In this document: positions 27,773 to 36,178 of the stretch, piece by piece
Layout of the letters: every line of letters begins with the position of its first letter
How positions within the stretch are numbered: position 1 is the stretch's first letter
From: Chloroflexota bacterium
GTDB lineage: Bacteria; Chloroflexota; Dehalococcoidia; GIF9; UBA5629
Direction: 5' to 3'
DNA length: 64,000 nt
NCBI GenBank assembly: GCA_016875875.1
Contig: VGOP01000002.1
Coordinates: 62,001-126,000, forward strand
Program-made: the position numbers and the translations under genes
The notes under the pieces: model-generated
What the model was told of the DNA's origin: nothing
The model's input: the letters and a program-made list of their open reading frames with translations, nothing else
Database searches by the model: none

Positions 27773-29248
27773 TTATTTGCTATCCTGGTTCAGATATTCG
27801 CTGTACTTTGCCAGGTTAGCGAAAGCTGAAGCCGCCTTATGTGGCATGTCATAACATATGGAGTTCCTGCTTGCTAAGGTACGGATTATCCTTTTGGACA
27901 GATTGGCACTGAAGGCCATCGGCTCGGAGGCAACAATGATGGGCTTCTTATACTCGTCGGTCATTTCATTTAATTTGTCAAAGATACCAGCTATTCCTGA
28001 AACGAGTGCCTCCCGCAGGCGCTCTCTTTCATCTTCTTTGGTAGCAAGCACAAACTGCTCTAAAGGTAAGGCAGGCATTAGCCCCAACATGATGACTCCG
28101 TCAACTACAGGACAGCGTAAAATTACTTCAACACATCTGAGTACAGCGTCTCCAAAGATGCCAGCTACTAGGTCAACTGGGTTACCCCGGTTCCACCATG
28201 CTGGCATGAAGCTATCCAGCTCCCTGATGGTCTCGGGAGGCAGAGAGACGACCTCGAGACCTAATCTGGCACAGGCATCGGCAGCTAGAACTCCCCACCC
28301 CCCGCCAGCGGTGACTATGCCAACTCTTCGACCTCGTGGCAACGGGTGGCACAGGAGGGCGATGCCGGTATCAACAAGCTCGTCCAAGCTTGTTACCTTT
28401 ATTATTCCGGATTGCTTGCACATGGCGTCAAATATGGTGTATGATCCGGCCAGGGACGCGGTATGTGACTTGGCAGCAATGGTTCCGGCTGGCGTTTCAC
28501 CGGCCTTGAGCATTACGATGGGCCTTTTCTTGCTTACCTCCTTAGCCGTCTCAAAGAATTGGCAACCTTCCTTGAAGCCTTCGATATAGCTAAGTATGAC
28601 TTTGGTCTGTGGGTCTTCTGCCAGGTATCTAATGTAGTCATCGGAGTGGAGGTCTGCTTCATTGCCGCTGCTGATACACTTGGCACAACCGAAGCCACTT
28701 TCTATCGCCAGGCGCATTATGGTTCCGACTATATTTCCACTCTGGGAGACTATGGAAATGGGACCCGGGTGAGGGAAAATGGGTGGCATCTCGGGATAGA
28801 ATCTGTGATGGGGGTTGACGAGCCCATTGGAGTTAGGCCCCATAAATCTCAGGCCAGTGCTGCGGGCTATCTCGACCATCTCTTGCTGGAGTCTTTGTCC
28901 TTCTGCTCCGACCTCGGCAAAACCAGCGGTTATGACTAATGCAACTTTTATGCCCTTGGTGGCACATTCCCTCAAAACTGCGGGTACACCTGATGGTGGT
29001 ATCACAATGACAGCCATGTCGGGGGTTTCGGGGACTTCACCAACGCTCTTGTATACTTTTAGTCCCAATATCTCTTCTTTGGTGGGATTTACCGGGTATA
29101 TTCTCCCTTTAAATCCACCGTTTACAATATTGGCTAGTATACGGAATCCCCATTTTCTGGGGTCGTTAGTGGCTCCCAGAAAGACAATGGAGTCAGGTTC
29201 AAACAAAAGTTTGAGCTTTGTTATTAGGTCAACTGATTCGTTGTTCAA
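27773..29248 (-). CDS. ADP-forming acyl-CoA synthetase alpha-type protein (CoA-binding)
   Basis: A 491-residue protein with a CoA-binding Rossmann domain (VFLGATNDPRKWGFRI, then VIVIPPSGVPAVL), a succinyl-CoA-ligase-like domain with the ISQSGN and SGNEADLHSDDYI segments and the phospho-His region KSHTASLAGSY, and a third domain with GIVTAGGGWGVLAAD. The ATP-grasp beta domain is missing and no neighbouring gene supplies it. It may pair with an unlinked beta subunit for ATP formation from acyl-CoA, or act as an acyltransferase-type regulator. The start codon TTG at 29248 has a weak ribosome site, so the N-terminus is uncertain. Confidence 0.85.
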   Translation of the reverse strand: MNNESVDLITKLKLLFEPDSIVFLGATNDPRKWGFRILANIVNGGFKGRIYPVNPTKEEILGLKVYKSVGEVPETPDMAVIVIPPSGVPAVLRECATKGIKVALVITAGFAEVGAEGQRLQQEMVEIARSTGLRFMGPNSNGLVNPHHRFYPEMPPIFPHPGPISIVSQSGNIVGTIMRLAIESGFGCAKCISSGNEADLHSDDYIRYLAEDPQTKVILSYIEGFKEGCQFFETAKEVSKKRPIVMLKAGETPAGTIAAKSHTASLAGSYTIFDAMCKQSGIIKVTSLDELVDTGIALLCHPLPRGRRVGIVTAGGGWGVLAADACARLGLEVVSLPPETIRELDSFMPAWWNRGNPVDLVAGIFGDAVLRCVEVILRCPVVDGVIMLGLMPALPLEQFVLATKEDERERLREALVSGIAGIFDKLNEMTDEYKKPIIVASEPMAFSANLSKRIIRTLASRNSICYDMPHKAASAFANLAKYSEYLNQDSK

Positions 29249-29407
29249 GGTGAGTTAGTTGGCTTCTCTTGCTGCTCTAGAGTCTGCTTCAAAAAGGCGA
29301 CTCATATTGTAGCAACAAAGCTTACTTGAGGCAAATTCGGCATAGATAACTATTCGCTATTATCCTCTTGACAAACGTATACACGTGCGGCGAAAGTCGC
29401 CTGAGAG

Positions 29408-29413
29408 TATAAT
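29408..29413 (+). promoter_or_regulatory. -10 box of the 29433 membrane gene
   Basis: A perfect TATAAT lies 19 bases before the ATG at 29433. A perfect TTGACA at 29368-29373 is 34 bases upstream, too far to be its -35. Between them is a small palindrome GGCGA-AAG-TCGCC (29389-29401) that could be an operator. The initiating arrangement is unclear. Confidence 0.4.
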
Positions 29414-29432
29414 GAGCTACAGGAGTTAGATT

Positions 29433-29744
29433 ATGTTTGAAATTTCCGAACCAATCAAGGCAGCAGTAAATACCCTTATTGCTGCCTTGCCAGCGCTAGC
29501 AGTACTACTCTTTTCGTTGAGTGAGGCACGAAAACGTAGATTGAACAGCTTAGAAAGTTGGGCAGTTTACCTTGTATTTTGGGGATTCTTCTTGTTTGCT
29601 TCTTGGGAAAATTTTCGTATTAGGATAACTGATAAGTACACTCTTTGTTTGTGGCTACAAGGGTGGCTAGTTCCGATTCTTGTTGGCTTGGTTATTACTT
29701 CTGTGAGCATAGTTGTGAACTGGGTAGAAAATAAAAAGAGATAG
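29433..29744 (+). CDS. Small membrane protein of unknown function
   Basis: A 103-residue protein with three hydrophobic segments (about 13-30, 43-58 and 76-95) and a basic loop EARKRRLN. An AGGAG site precedes the ATG by seven bases, and an intrinsic terminator directly overlaps the stop, so this is a complete single-gene transcription unit. No family is recognised. It is divergent from the CoA-ligase-type gene. Confidence 0.6.
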   Translation: MFEISEPIKAAVNTLIAALPALAVLLFSLSEARKRRLNSLESWAVYLVFWGFFLFASWENFRIRITDKYTLCLWLQGWLVPILVGLVITSVSIVVNWVENKKR

Positions 29745-29766
29745 ACGAAATAGGGTCTATCTCTTT
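29735..29766 (+). terminator. Intrinsic terminator of the 29433 gene
   Basis: Twelve-base perfect stem (AAAGAGATAGAC with GTCTATCTCTTT) around an eight-base loop. The stem overlaps the TAG stop of the membrane gene at 29742-29744. The structure is symmetrical, with U-rich or A-rich ends in both directions. Confidence 0.8.
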
Positions 29767-29818
29767 AGACCTGTAATGCTGTATGTTCCCCAATGGGATA
29801 ATTACGTAACTATTTATC

Positions 29819-29900
29819 TGTCATCGCGAGAAGTGCTAGTGACGTGGCGACCTCGGTGGTAGAGAGGAGGTGTTGGGGTTGCTCTATGGTCTCGCATTGG
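29819..29900. repeat. MITE-like dispersed repeat, copy 1
   Basis: About 82 bases beginning TGTCATCGCGAG and ending near CTCGCATTGG, which is roughly the inverse of the start. An internal GACGTGGCGACCTCGGTG segment also occurs, inverted and nearly identical, in the copy at 38411-38490, and in shortened form at 60639. It sits in the intergenic region downstream of two genes. No coding function is seen. Confidence 0.7.
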
Positions 29901-29922
29901 GCGGCATGTGTATTTGGGTAAC

Positions 29923-30879
29923 TCACGTCTGGGGTTTGTAGGACATGTCGAAAGTTGAGCTGAGAAAACCAGTAATTTTCTGCTTGATGAGTGGATACCA
30001 TAGCCAGAAGGTGACATGAGTGCCTGGGAACCACACGATAGAAGGCTTGTGGCAAGCTTCCCAGAAATCGAGCGTAGCCTTTTTGGGTATAGCTTCATCC
30101 CAGAGAGCGTTTAACATCAATACCGGACGTTCTCGGAGATATGGAGCGAAGGTCATCGCGTCTGTTTGAAAGCATCCCTTGGCAGGGACAACGTTCTCGA
30201 ACCCTTTCTCGGCTATCTCAGCAAGGTACTGCGGATAGTGGCTGTAAATTCTGTGGCATTCCGCCTCGGTGCAAATATGGCTTTTTCTGATGGTTTCGCT
30301 TTTGCTCTCCCAGGCAATTCGCTCTGAATTTCCTCCGGCAACTAGGAACGCCCCTGCTTTTATGCGCTTGTCAACACCCATGGCAATAGCTGACGCAAAT
30401 CCACCAAGACTTATGCCGACAACTGCTATTTGTTCCTTGTTTATCTCTGGTCTGCCGCTTGCCCAGTCTACTACCTGACGTATTTCGATTACAGAGTTCT
30501 GATAGCCTTCGAACCACTCCTCTGGGGTAAAGAATAGGTGAGGTCGGTTTCTTATAACTTGTGGCATGCGGCGGGAGTGAAAGACCAGATATAAAATGAA
30601 CGAGGCTATCCCCTTTTTTGCCAGAGTTCGTGCCAGAAACCTACAGGGGATTATGCTCCGGTCTCCCATCCCGTGAATTAGAATAGCCAGCGAAGCCCGG
30701 GCTGTATTTCTTGGTTGAAAGTATTCCCCGAAGACGGTGTTGTTCTCTTCATATTTTGTGGGGTGGGCGGTGGGGAAATCGACTGCGTAACGCAGCCAAC
30801 GTGAGGTCGTCTCTTTCAGATGCAAGTTCGGCTGTAGCTTGTTACTTTTATAGGTATATGGGTTCACGCCTTTGTCCAA
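29923..30879 (-). CDS. Alpha/beta hydrolase
   Basis: A 318-residue serine hydrolase without a signal peptide. HGMGDRSI is the oxyanion-hole region, GISLGGFASA carries the nucleophile Ser in GxSxG, and a C-terminal GTHVTFW supplies the likely catalytic His. The 1-base gap after the upstream Usp gene indicates one transcription unit. TTG at 30879 is the upstream start; a GTG at 30867 is also possible. Substrate unknown; the fold resembles acyl-peptide or cinnamoyl-ester hydrolases. Confidence 0.82.
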   Translation of the reverse strand: MDKGVNPYTYKSNKLQPNLHLKETTSRWLRYAVDFPTAHPTKYEENNTVFGEYFQPRNTARASLAILIHGMGDRSIIPCRFLARTLAKKGIASFILYLVFHSRRMPQVIRNRPHLFFTPEEWFEGYQNSVIEIRQVVDWASGRPEINKEQIAVVGISLGGFASAIAMGVDKRIKAGAFLVAGGNSERIAWESKSETIRKSHICTEAECHRIYSHYPQYLAEIAEKGFENVVPAKGCFQTDAMTFAPYLRERPVLMLNALWDEAIPKKATLDFWEACHKPSIVWFPGTHVTFWLWYPLIKQKITGFLSSTFDMSYKPQT

Positions 30880-30880
30880 A

Positions 30881-31753
30881 TTAATCTTTCAAAGTGGGGA
30901 GAGGTGGGCGCACCAGCAAGACCGGCTTAGTAGAACCCTCAACAATTCTGGAGGCAACGCTGCCGTAGGCCCACTTGGTTATGCCTGAAAAGCCATGGGT
31001 TGTCAGGGCTATCAGGCTAACTGATTTGTCTTCAGTATATTGGAGTATGGTCTCAACTGGTTTCCCTTGCAGCAATGCCGCATTAACCTTTATACCTTTG
31101 TCTGACACAGCAGCTTTCTTTTTGTCTAAATAGCGCTCAGCTTCCCTCTCCAACTTAGCCATGTAGTCTTTCTCGTATTTCTCCCGGTCTCTATAAGCGG
31201 CTAGTTGAGGAAGCTTCACCGGCTCGATGACCCTGAGAAGGTCTATTTCACAGCCCATCGCTTTGGCTAACTTCTCTACGTAAGGTATGATAGCATCGGA
31301 TAATTGCGAGCCGTCGAGTGTTACCAGAATCTTCCTTAGCTCCTTGCCGACAGGTGCCTTTTTGGGGTAGCTCGACCTCACCAGAAATACCGGTATATTT
31401 GACCTTTGCACCACTTTGCTGGCGATACTTCCCAGTGGCCAGTGGCTGATACCGGTGCGACCGTGAGTGGAGATTACAATTAAACTGACATCGTATTTCT
31501 CGGCAAAATTTATTATCGAGGCGGCAGGCTCACCCTCGATACATAGTGACCGCGTTTTCATTCCCAGGGACTGAATTTTCTCAGCTCTTCTTTCAATATA
31601 CTCCGTCAGAGCCCGCTCCAGAGGGTCACCGGGCAAACAGACGGTTATCAGGACAACCTCGCTGTTCAATTTTCTGGCCAGACTTTCAACATAGGGAATA
31701 GCCTGCTCAGCCAGTTCAGAACCATCCAATGGGACGAGTATTTTTTTATACAT
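30881..31753 (-). CDS. Tandem universal stress protein (UspA x2)
   Basis: Second two-domain Usp of the window, 290 residues. Domain 1 starts MYKKILVPLDGSELAEQA with the GRTGISHWPLGSIASKV nucleotide loop. Domain 2 starts ILVTLDGSQLSDAI with GFSGITKWAYGSVASRI. An AGGAGGT site precedes the ATG and a matching promoter lies upstream. It is co-transcribed with the hydrolase that follows by one base, suggesting a shared stress response. Confidence 0.93.
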   Translation of the reverse strand: MYKKILVPLDGSELAEQAIPYVESLARKLNSEVVLITVCLPGDPLERALTEYIERRAEKIQSLGMKTRSLCIEGEPAASIINFAEKYDVSLIVISTHGRTGISHWPLGSIASKVVQRSNIPVFLVRSSYPKKAPVGKELRKILVTLDGSQLSDAIIPYVEKLAKAMGCEIDLLRVIEPVKLPQLAAYRDREKYEKDYMAKLEREAERYLDKKKAAVSDKGIKVNAALLQGKPVETILQYTEDKSVSLIALTTHGFSGITKWAYGSVASRIVEGSTKPVLLVRPPLPTLKD

Positions 31754-31829
31754 TTTGTCTGTACCTCCTGCCTAGTGCTGGCGATAAACTCTGGAAGCGT
31801 TACCATCTATCGGTTCTAGCTGTTTCTAT

Positions 31830-31858
31830 ATATTAACTTCAGGCGAAGCTTTTGGCAA
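31830..31858 (-). promoter_or_regulatory. Promoter of the Usp-hydrolase unit
   Basis: Minus-strand TTGCCA (31853-31858) and TAATAT (31830-31835) separated by 17 bases. The predicted leader is about 70 bases and ends in a strong AGGAGGT site before ATG 31753. Confidence 0.6.
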
Positions 31859-31951
31859 TTTTCCCGCACGATGTGCTGCAGGTAAAGCTAAGCCCAGATT
31901 GATGGAGATAGTTTGGCAAAAGGTGCATAATCCAGAAATAGAGATTTTCTG

Positions 31952-33082
31952 TCATTTCAGTAACTTCTCAAATTTACTAAGTGTTCTTACAATGAAATTC
32001 TTTTTCGATGGGTCGGCATATGCTTCTATTTGTTTGCTAAGTCCTTCTTGTGTGGTTTTTTGGGATGACAACATCCAATTGGGGAATTCTTTTAGTATAA
32101 TTGCCTTCTCATCTTGAAGCTTAAATAATATATCCCTTAACTCCTCGGCGTACATACTATTTAGCATACTATCAGGCTTAACATATACAGTTATATCCTT
32201 GTTCTTAGGGGTGATTTGCTGCGCTTCTGCAATAGCTCGTACAACGAGAGTGAGTTTATCGCTAGTTGGATAAACCTCGGTTCTAGTGCGTGGTGTTGGT
32301 TCGGGTCTGCCTTTACCCCACAACAGATTATAATGTTTTACTAACGCCTTGAACCACTCTTGATTCTCTTCGCCTTTGTTATATACTACAAAATTCGGGC
32401 AATTATTAGGGTCTCCGAATGGTATTGCTGTTTCCACGCGTATCCAAGCATCATCAGTGAACTTATTCTCGTCTCTAAAACACTCTTTATCCACAATCAT
32501 CACAAAGTCCATAATAGGAAAATCTGCGAATCTCACAATGGTATCGCTTTTTTGGGCTAATTTAGCGACATCGTTGATGCTATTCACAAAAACATCCTCA
32601 TCTGCCCCCGTTATACCTGTATGTATTTTGGCATATTGGCTATAAGGGTCTAGTAATAATAGCCTGTCTACATGATATTTACTAAAAAGCTCTTCGGTGA
32701 GAAAATACCTCCCTATCCAAGTTGCAATCCATATCTTAGTTGCACCCTTTAGCTCGGTTGACATTTTCTTCCTTACTGTGACCAATTCACCCCTTGTAAG
32801 ATAGAACTCTCTGCCATTGTGCTCGGGTAGTTCCTGTTGTTGTGTTTTGACACTTGTCCCCACCAATTGTCTTAGCCGTGGACTGAGAAATGCTAGAATC
32901 CCTAAAACGAGTAAAAATATTCCTCCAAACAAAAAGAGTTTGTCATACCACGACCACTCAGCCACAACTCCCTTAAGAAATGCTCTCAGCAAGGATGTAA
33001 CCCCCACTGCTGAGAGTGTGGCCCAAACTTCGATTCCCCTCCACCCCCAGCGGAGAATTCTCTTAAGTCGGTCTTTCCACAT
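31952..33082 (-). CDS. Membrane-anchored protein of unknown function
   Basis: A 376-residue protein, not recognised. Residues about 1-70 hold an amphipathic Trp/Arg-rich start and two transmembrane helices, the second near 45-66. The cytosolic part contains a segment around LKGATKIWIATWIGRYFLTEEL and YHVDRLLLLDPYS that resembles the first strands of phospholipase D-like sensor domains, but no HxK catalytic motif is visible. A basic region and a short helical C-terminal domain follow. The AGGAG site lies two bases before ATG. It stands alone between divergent neighbours. Confidence 0.6.
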   Translation of the reverse strand: MWKDRLKRILRWGWRGIEVWATLSAVGVTSLLRAFLKGVVAEWSWYDKLFLFGGIFLLVLGILAFLSPRLRQLVGTSVKTQQQELPEHNGREFYLTRGELVTVRKKMSTELKGATKIWIATWIGRYFLTEELFSKYHVDRLLLLDPYSQYAKIHTGITGADEDVFVNSINDVAKLAQKSDTIVRFADFPIMDFVMIVDKECFRDENKFTDDAWIRVETAIPFGDPNNCPNFVVYNKGEENQEWFKALVKHYNLLWGKGRPEPTPRTRTEVYPTSDKLTLVVRAIAEAQQITPKNKDITVYVKPDSMLNSMYAEELRDILFKLQDEKAIILKEFPNWMLSSQKTTQEGLSKQIEAYADPSKKNFIVRTLSKFEKLLK

Positions 33083-33238
33083 ACTCCTATTCTACCACAA
33101 AGGTATTGACAATTCGCTTGCGAAGTAGCACTATGAAGTTGTGTTGCATGCCTACCCCACATACCAGTTTCTGGATCCGTCGGCTTACTGGAATCATAAT
33201 CCGACTGCCCCCAAAGGCGAACATGTAGCAAAATAAAG

Positions 33239-33267
33239 TTGACAAAAGTCACGGTTTCGAGCAGAAT
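33239..33267 (+). promoter_or_regulatory. Promoter of the glutaredoxin-FTR operon
   Basis: A perfect TTGACA (33239-33244), a 17-base spacer and CAGAAT (33262-33267). Transcription would start near 33274, leaving a leader of about 38 bases with a GGAGGTG site. A weaker candidate (TTGACA at 33106) lies further upstream with a TTCGC-TT-GCGAA palindrome in its spacer. Confidence 0.65.
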
Positions 33268-33311
33268 CCCTGAGAACAAAAATAAGTTTTGCCAGTATGG
33301 AGGTGTAGACA

Positions 33312-33593
33312 ATGGCTGTGGAACATGTTGCCGGTAAAAATATGGGTAAGGTTATGCTGTATGCCCTGAGCACCTGCGTTTGGTGCAAGAAGACAAGAGA
33401 GTTACTGGAGAGTATGGGCATCGAATATGATTACGAGTACGTTGATTTGCTGCAGGGTGGTGAAAAGGATAGAGCGTTGAAGGAAGTAACGCATTGGAAT
33501 CCCGACTGCAATTTTCCCACAATGGTAGTAAACGACCAGAAATGTATAGTCGGTTTCGATGAAAACAAAATCAGGGAAACATTAAAGTCATGA
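33312..33593 (+). CDS. Glutaredoxin-like protein (CxxC)
   Basis: A 93-residue thioredoxin-fold protein with the dithiol C22-V-W-C25, the cis-Pro in NFPTMVVND and a C-terminal VGFDENKIRETL helix. The start at 33312 follows GGAGGTG. Its stop overlaps the ATG of the FTR gene (ATGA), so the two are translated together. It is the natural electron acceptor for the reductase that follows, replacing the plant-type thioredoxin partner. Confidence 0.92.
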   Translation: MAVEHVAGKNMGKVMLYALSTCVWCKKTRELLESMGIEYDYEYVDLLQGGEKDRALKEVTHWNPDCNFPTMVVNDQKCIVGFDENKIRETLKS

Positions 33594-34102
33594 CAGGTGA
33601 TACAGCGATAAGCTCTGAGGAAGTTGTAAAGCTGCATGAACGCCTTGATAGGGAGGCTGAGGCAGATGGATATCATCTGAACCGGGACAAGGAATTCACC
33701 CGGGAGCTGGTGCGCGGCCTGTCTGTAAACCAGAAGCGGTATGGTTACCAAGCTTGTCCCTGCCGTTTGGCTTCCGGTAACAGGCAGGATGACATCGATA
33801 TTATCTGCCCGTGCGATTACAGAGACGCCGACATAAGCGAGTACGGCACCTGCTATTGCGGTCTATATGTGTCGCCCGAGGTGGTAAAAGGGGAAAAGCA
33901 GATTAAATCCATACCTGAACGGCGGCCGAAGCCTGACGATAGGAAGAAGGCGGCACCAAAACCAGTGGCTGCCGGAGTTCTGTCATTGTCTCTGCCAGTG
34001 TGGCGATGTAAGGTGTGCGGCTATTTGTGCGCCAGGAGCGACCCTCCCGAAACATGCCCCATCTGCAAAGCCAGTAAAGACAGGTTCGAAAAATTTATCT
34101 GA
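33590..34102 (+). CDS. Ferredoxin-thioredoxin reductase catalytic subunit fused to rubredoxin
   Basis: A 170-residue fusion. Residues about 5-105 match the FTR catalytic chain, with C56-P-C58, C73-P-C75 and C88-Y-C90. Those six Cys form the 4Fe-4S cluster and active disulfide. A charged Pro/Lys linker (about 105-135) joins a rubredoxin-like knuckle C140-x2-C143 and C156-x2-C159. There is no FTR variable subunit. Electrons from ferredoxin could reach the disulfide directly or through the iron of the rubredoxin domain. ATGA overlap with glutaredoxin ties them functionally. Confidence 0.92.
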   Translation: MTGDTAISSEEVVKLHERLDREAEADGYHLNRDKEFTRELVRGLSVNQKRYGYQACPCRLASGNRQDDIDIICPCDYRDADISEYGTCYCGLYVSPEVVKGEKQIKSIPERRPKPDDRKKAAPKPVAAGVLSLSLPVWRCKVCGYLCARSDPPETCPICKASKDRFEKFI

Positions 34103-34159
34103 CAGTGATAGAAAGGAACTTGTACCATTTCCATCAAGTCAATCTGAGGGAGGTGAAGT

Positions 34160-34633
34160 ATGAAGGAAAGAACCAGTCCTGTGAAAGCGACAGAGACGGT
34201 ACCGGAATTTGTGCTTAAAGACCACGATAATAAAGAATTTGATTTATCAAGCCGGAAAGGGAAACGGGTTTTGCTTTCCCTTCATCCTCTAGCCTGGACC
34301 AGCATATGCGCCAAGCAGATGCAAGCGCTGGAGGCAAATGAAGACACCTTTGCATCTCTGAATACGGTGCCTGTAGGCTTGAGCATTGACTCAGTGCCGT
34401 GTAAGCAGGCTTGGGCGGAACACCTGGGAATAAAAAGCCTGCGTCTGCTATCAGATTTCTGGCCTCATGGCCATGTTGCCAGACTTTACGGGCTGTTCAG
34501 GGAAAAAGAAGGTTTCTCAGAGAGAGCCAATGTAATCCTGGATGAAAAGGGCAAGGTCTCGTTTGTCAAGGTGTACCCATTGAGTCAATTGCCGGATATC
34601 GAGGAAATAATAGCAGTACTTAAAGGGCGCTGA
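34160..34633 (+). CDS. Peroxiredoxin (AhpC/TSA type)
   Basis: A 157-residue thiol peroxidase. The peroxidatic Cys50 is in HPLAWTSIC, where the usual PxxxTxxC motif reads PLAWTSIC. A second Cys81 (SVPCKQAW) could resolve the disulfide, as in two-Cys or AhpE-like forms. It lies 57 bases after the FTR gene with an excellent GGGAGGTG site, so it belongs to the same unit and is a plausible target of the glutaredoxin/FTR electron flow. Confidence 0.9.
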   Translation: MKERTSPVKATETVPEFVLKDHDNKEFDLSSRKGKRVLLSLHPLAWTSICAKQMQALEANEDTFASLNTVPVGLSIDSVPCKQAWAEHLGIKSLRLLSDFWPHGHVARLYGLFREKEGFSERANVILDEKGKVSFVKVYPLSQLPDIEEIIAVLKGR

Positions 34634-34672
34634 TTTTGTTCTGTGAGGCAGACTGCCTCAATGGGAGACGCT

Positions 34673-34852
34673 TCAGCCCGGGCTGCTGATGCAGGATTTA
34701 CCTGGGGAAGCCAGGCCAAAGGTGGAGAATATTCTACGCGGCTGCTTTTTGCCGCACTTAGGGCATTCTACCTCGCTGTCGCTGTCAGCTATTTTGCGGT
34801 GGGCTTCAAACTTTTCGCCGCAGTTTGGGCACTCATATTCATAGATTGGCAT
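34673..34852 (-). CDS. FmdB-type zinc ribbon protein
   Basis: A 59-residue gene: MPIYEYECPNCGEKFEA, then VECPKCGKK about 20 residues later, giving the two CxxC pairs of FmdB/CxxC_CXXC_SSSS regulatory proteins. The C-terminal FSTFGLASPGKSCISSPG keeps the Ser-rich tail typical of the family. It lies downstream of the HdrD-like gene on the opposite strand from the redox genes. Role unknown. Confidence 0.85.
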   Translation of the reverse strand: MPIYEYECPNCGEKFEAHRKIADSDSEVECPKCGKKQPRRIFSTFGLASPGKSCISSPG

Positions 34853-34896
34853 GATTCGTTTCTCCCTAGATTTATAAGTATGCTCATTATCCGTAG

Positions 34897-36174
34897 CTAA
34901 GCCAGGGCTTTGGCCGTCAGCTCAGATATGCTGGTTACTTCGATATTCAAGCCGTAATGCTCACTTAGCTCTCCGATTTGATGGCGGCAGTTATCGCAAG
35001 ATGTAACAACGATTTTAGCTCCGGTCTGGCGAATCTGGTCTGCCTTGAGCTTGCCAGCCTGAAGGCGAATATCAGTCCACTCTGGCACTGTCACCAGGCC
35101 ACTTCCGGCGCCGCAGCAAAAGCTGTGCAGCCGATTAGGTAGCATCTCTCGAAAGTCTCCGACCACGGCCCGAATCACGCGTCGCGGTTCTTCAAGCAAG
35201 CCGCCCTTGCGCCCTAGGTTGCAGGAGTCGTGGTAGGTGACCGGCTCGCCATTTGTGGAGGGGTTAGCTTGCAGCACACCATCTCGCATATATTCATCTA
35301 GCACTTCGATTATATTGCGTACTCCGAAGGGCAAAGGACGGCCAAACCACTTGGGGACTTCCCATCGCATTGCGGTGTAGCCATGGCCGCATTCCGTGAT
35401 AATCATTTCCTGTACTTTCAGCGTCTCGGCTTCTTTGATGATGCGTTGAGCAATGCGCTTAGCTTTGGCGGTATCGCCCAGGAAAACGGCGTAGTTGGCC
35501 GTGTCAAACATGCTCAGAGTCCACGATTCTTTGGCTAAGTTAAAGATTATCGCCTGTGGGATAATGGTATGGGCTCCGGCCAGAGGCACGTAGAGGAAGC
35601 GGGCTCCTTTCTTATCCACCGGTATCTTGGCTTTGGAGCTGCCCAAGCGGTCCTGCACTTCCTTCTCTAGCTCCTTCACCTGTTCTAAGAATATTTCACG
35701 GAAGAGGTCAGCATTCTCTTCCTTGGCGATGGCGGCACCTGCTATCTCGCTGAGCATCTCAGGGCCGTGTCCAGTTGCGGTAGTCACTGACCTCATCACC
35801 CGCATGATCTCGGCTGTCTCTACGCCGAAAGGACATTCGAAGGTACAACGGTGACATAAGGTACAATTGGCAAAGGCTATCTCTGCAAGTTTGTATAAAG
35901 CCTCATCCGCTGTTGCTTTGGCGCCGAACCACCAAGGAAAGGCACGGGCAATGGGGTCGAAGAGTTGGCGATACAAACGGCGGACTTGCTCAGCGCGGTA
36001 ATAGGGAGTGTGCTCTGCCTTGGGGTTAGACCGGTAGTAGTGACAGCTCTCGGTACAGATGCCGCAGTGGACACAGACCTCCAGGGCAGTCAACACTCTG
36101 CGGTCAACCAGGTTGCTAAGCATTTCCCTGGCCAGAGCCATCTTGTTTTGTTCGGCGATTGCTGTGCGTGTCAT
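34897..36174 (-). CDS. HdrD/DsrK-like 4Fe-4S (CCG-domain) reductase subunit
   Basis: About 425 residues from ATG 36174; a TTG at 36204 lies inside the upstream gene. Two ferredoxin-type clusters come first: C34-x2-C37-x2-C40-x3-C44 and the FANCTLCHRCTFECP set. The C-terminal half has one complete cysteine-rich CCG motif (YHDSCNLGRKGG, FCCGAG, SCDNC) that could bind the special 4Fe-4S or zinc site used for disulfide chemistry in heterodisulfide reductases. It is predicted to be cytosolic and to pair with the membrane subunit encoded directly upstream (4-base gap). Confidence 0.9.
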   Translation of the reverse strand: MTRTAIAEQNKMALAREMLSNLVDRRVLTALEVCVHCGICTESCHYYRSNPKAEHTPYYRAEQVRRLYRQLFDPIARAFPWWFGAKATADEALYKLAEIAFANCTLCHRCTFECPFGVETAEIMRVMRSVTTATGHGPEMLSEIAGAAIAKEENADLFREIFLEQVKELEKEVQDRLGSSKAKIPVDKKGARFLYVPLAGAHTIIPQAIIFNLAKESWTLSMFDTANYAVFLGDTAKAKRIAQRIIKEAETLKVQEMIITECGHGYTAMRWEVPKWFGRPLPFGVRNIIEVLDEYMRDGVLQANPSTNGEPVTYHDSCNLGRKGGLLEEPRRVIRAVVGDFREMLPNRLHSFCCGAGSGLVTVPEWTDIRLQAGKLKADQIRQTGAKIVVTSCDNCRHQIGELSEHYGLNIEVTSISELTAKALA

Positions 36175-36178
36175 ATTC

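Noticed and set aside
27858-28589. 243-codon open frame opposite the CoA-ligase-type gene
   Set aside because: Same reason: antisense shadow of a gene with clear family motifs, no ribosome site or homology signs.
29368-29413. TTGACA (29368) and TATAAT (29408) as one promoter
   Set aside because: Spacing is 34 bases, twice the usable distance, so only the -10 was kept with low confidence.
29810-30098. Short open frames over the repeat near 29.9 kb
   Set aside because: They overlap the MITE-like repeat and the hydrolase gene end, with no conserved features.
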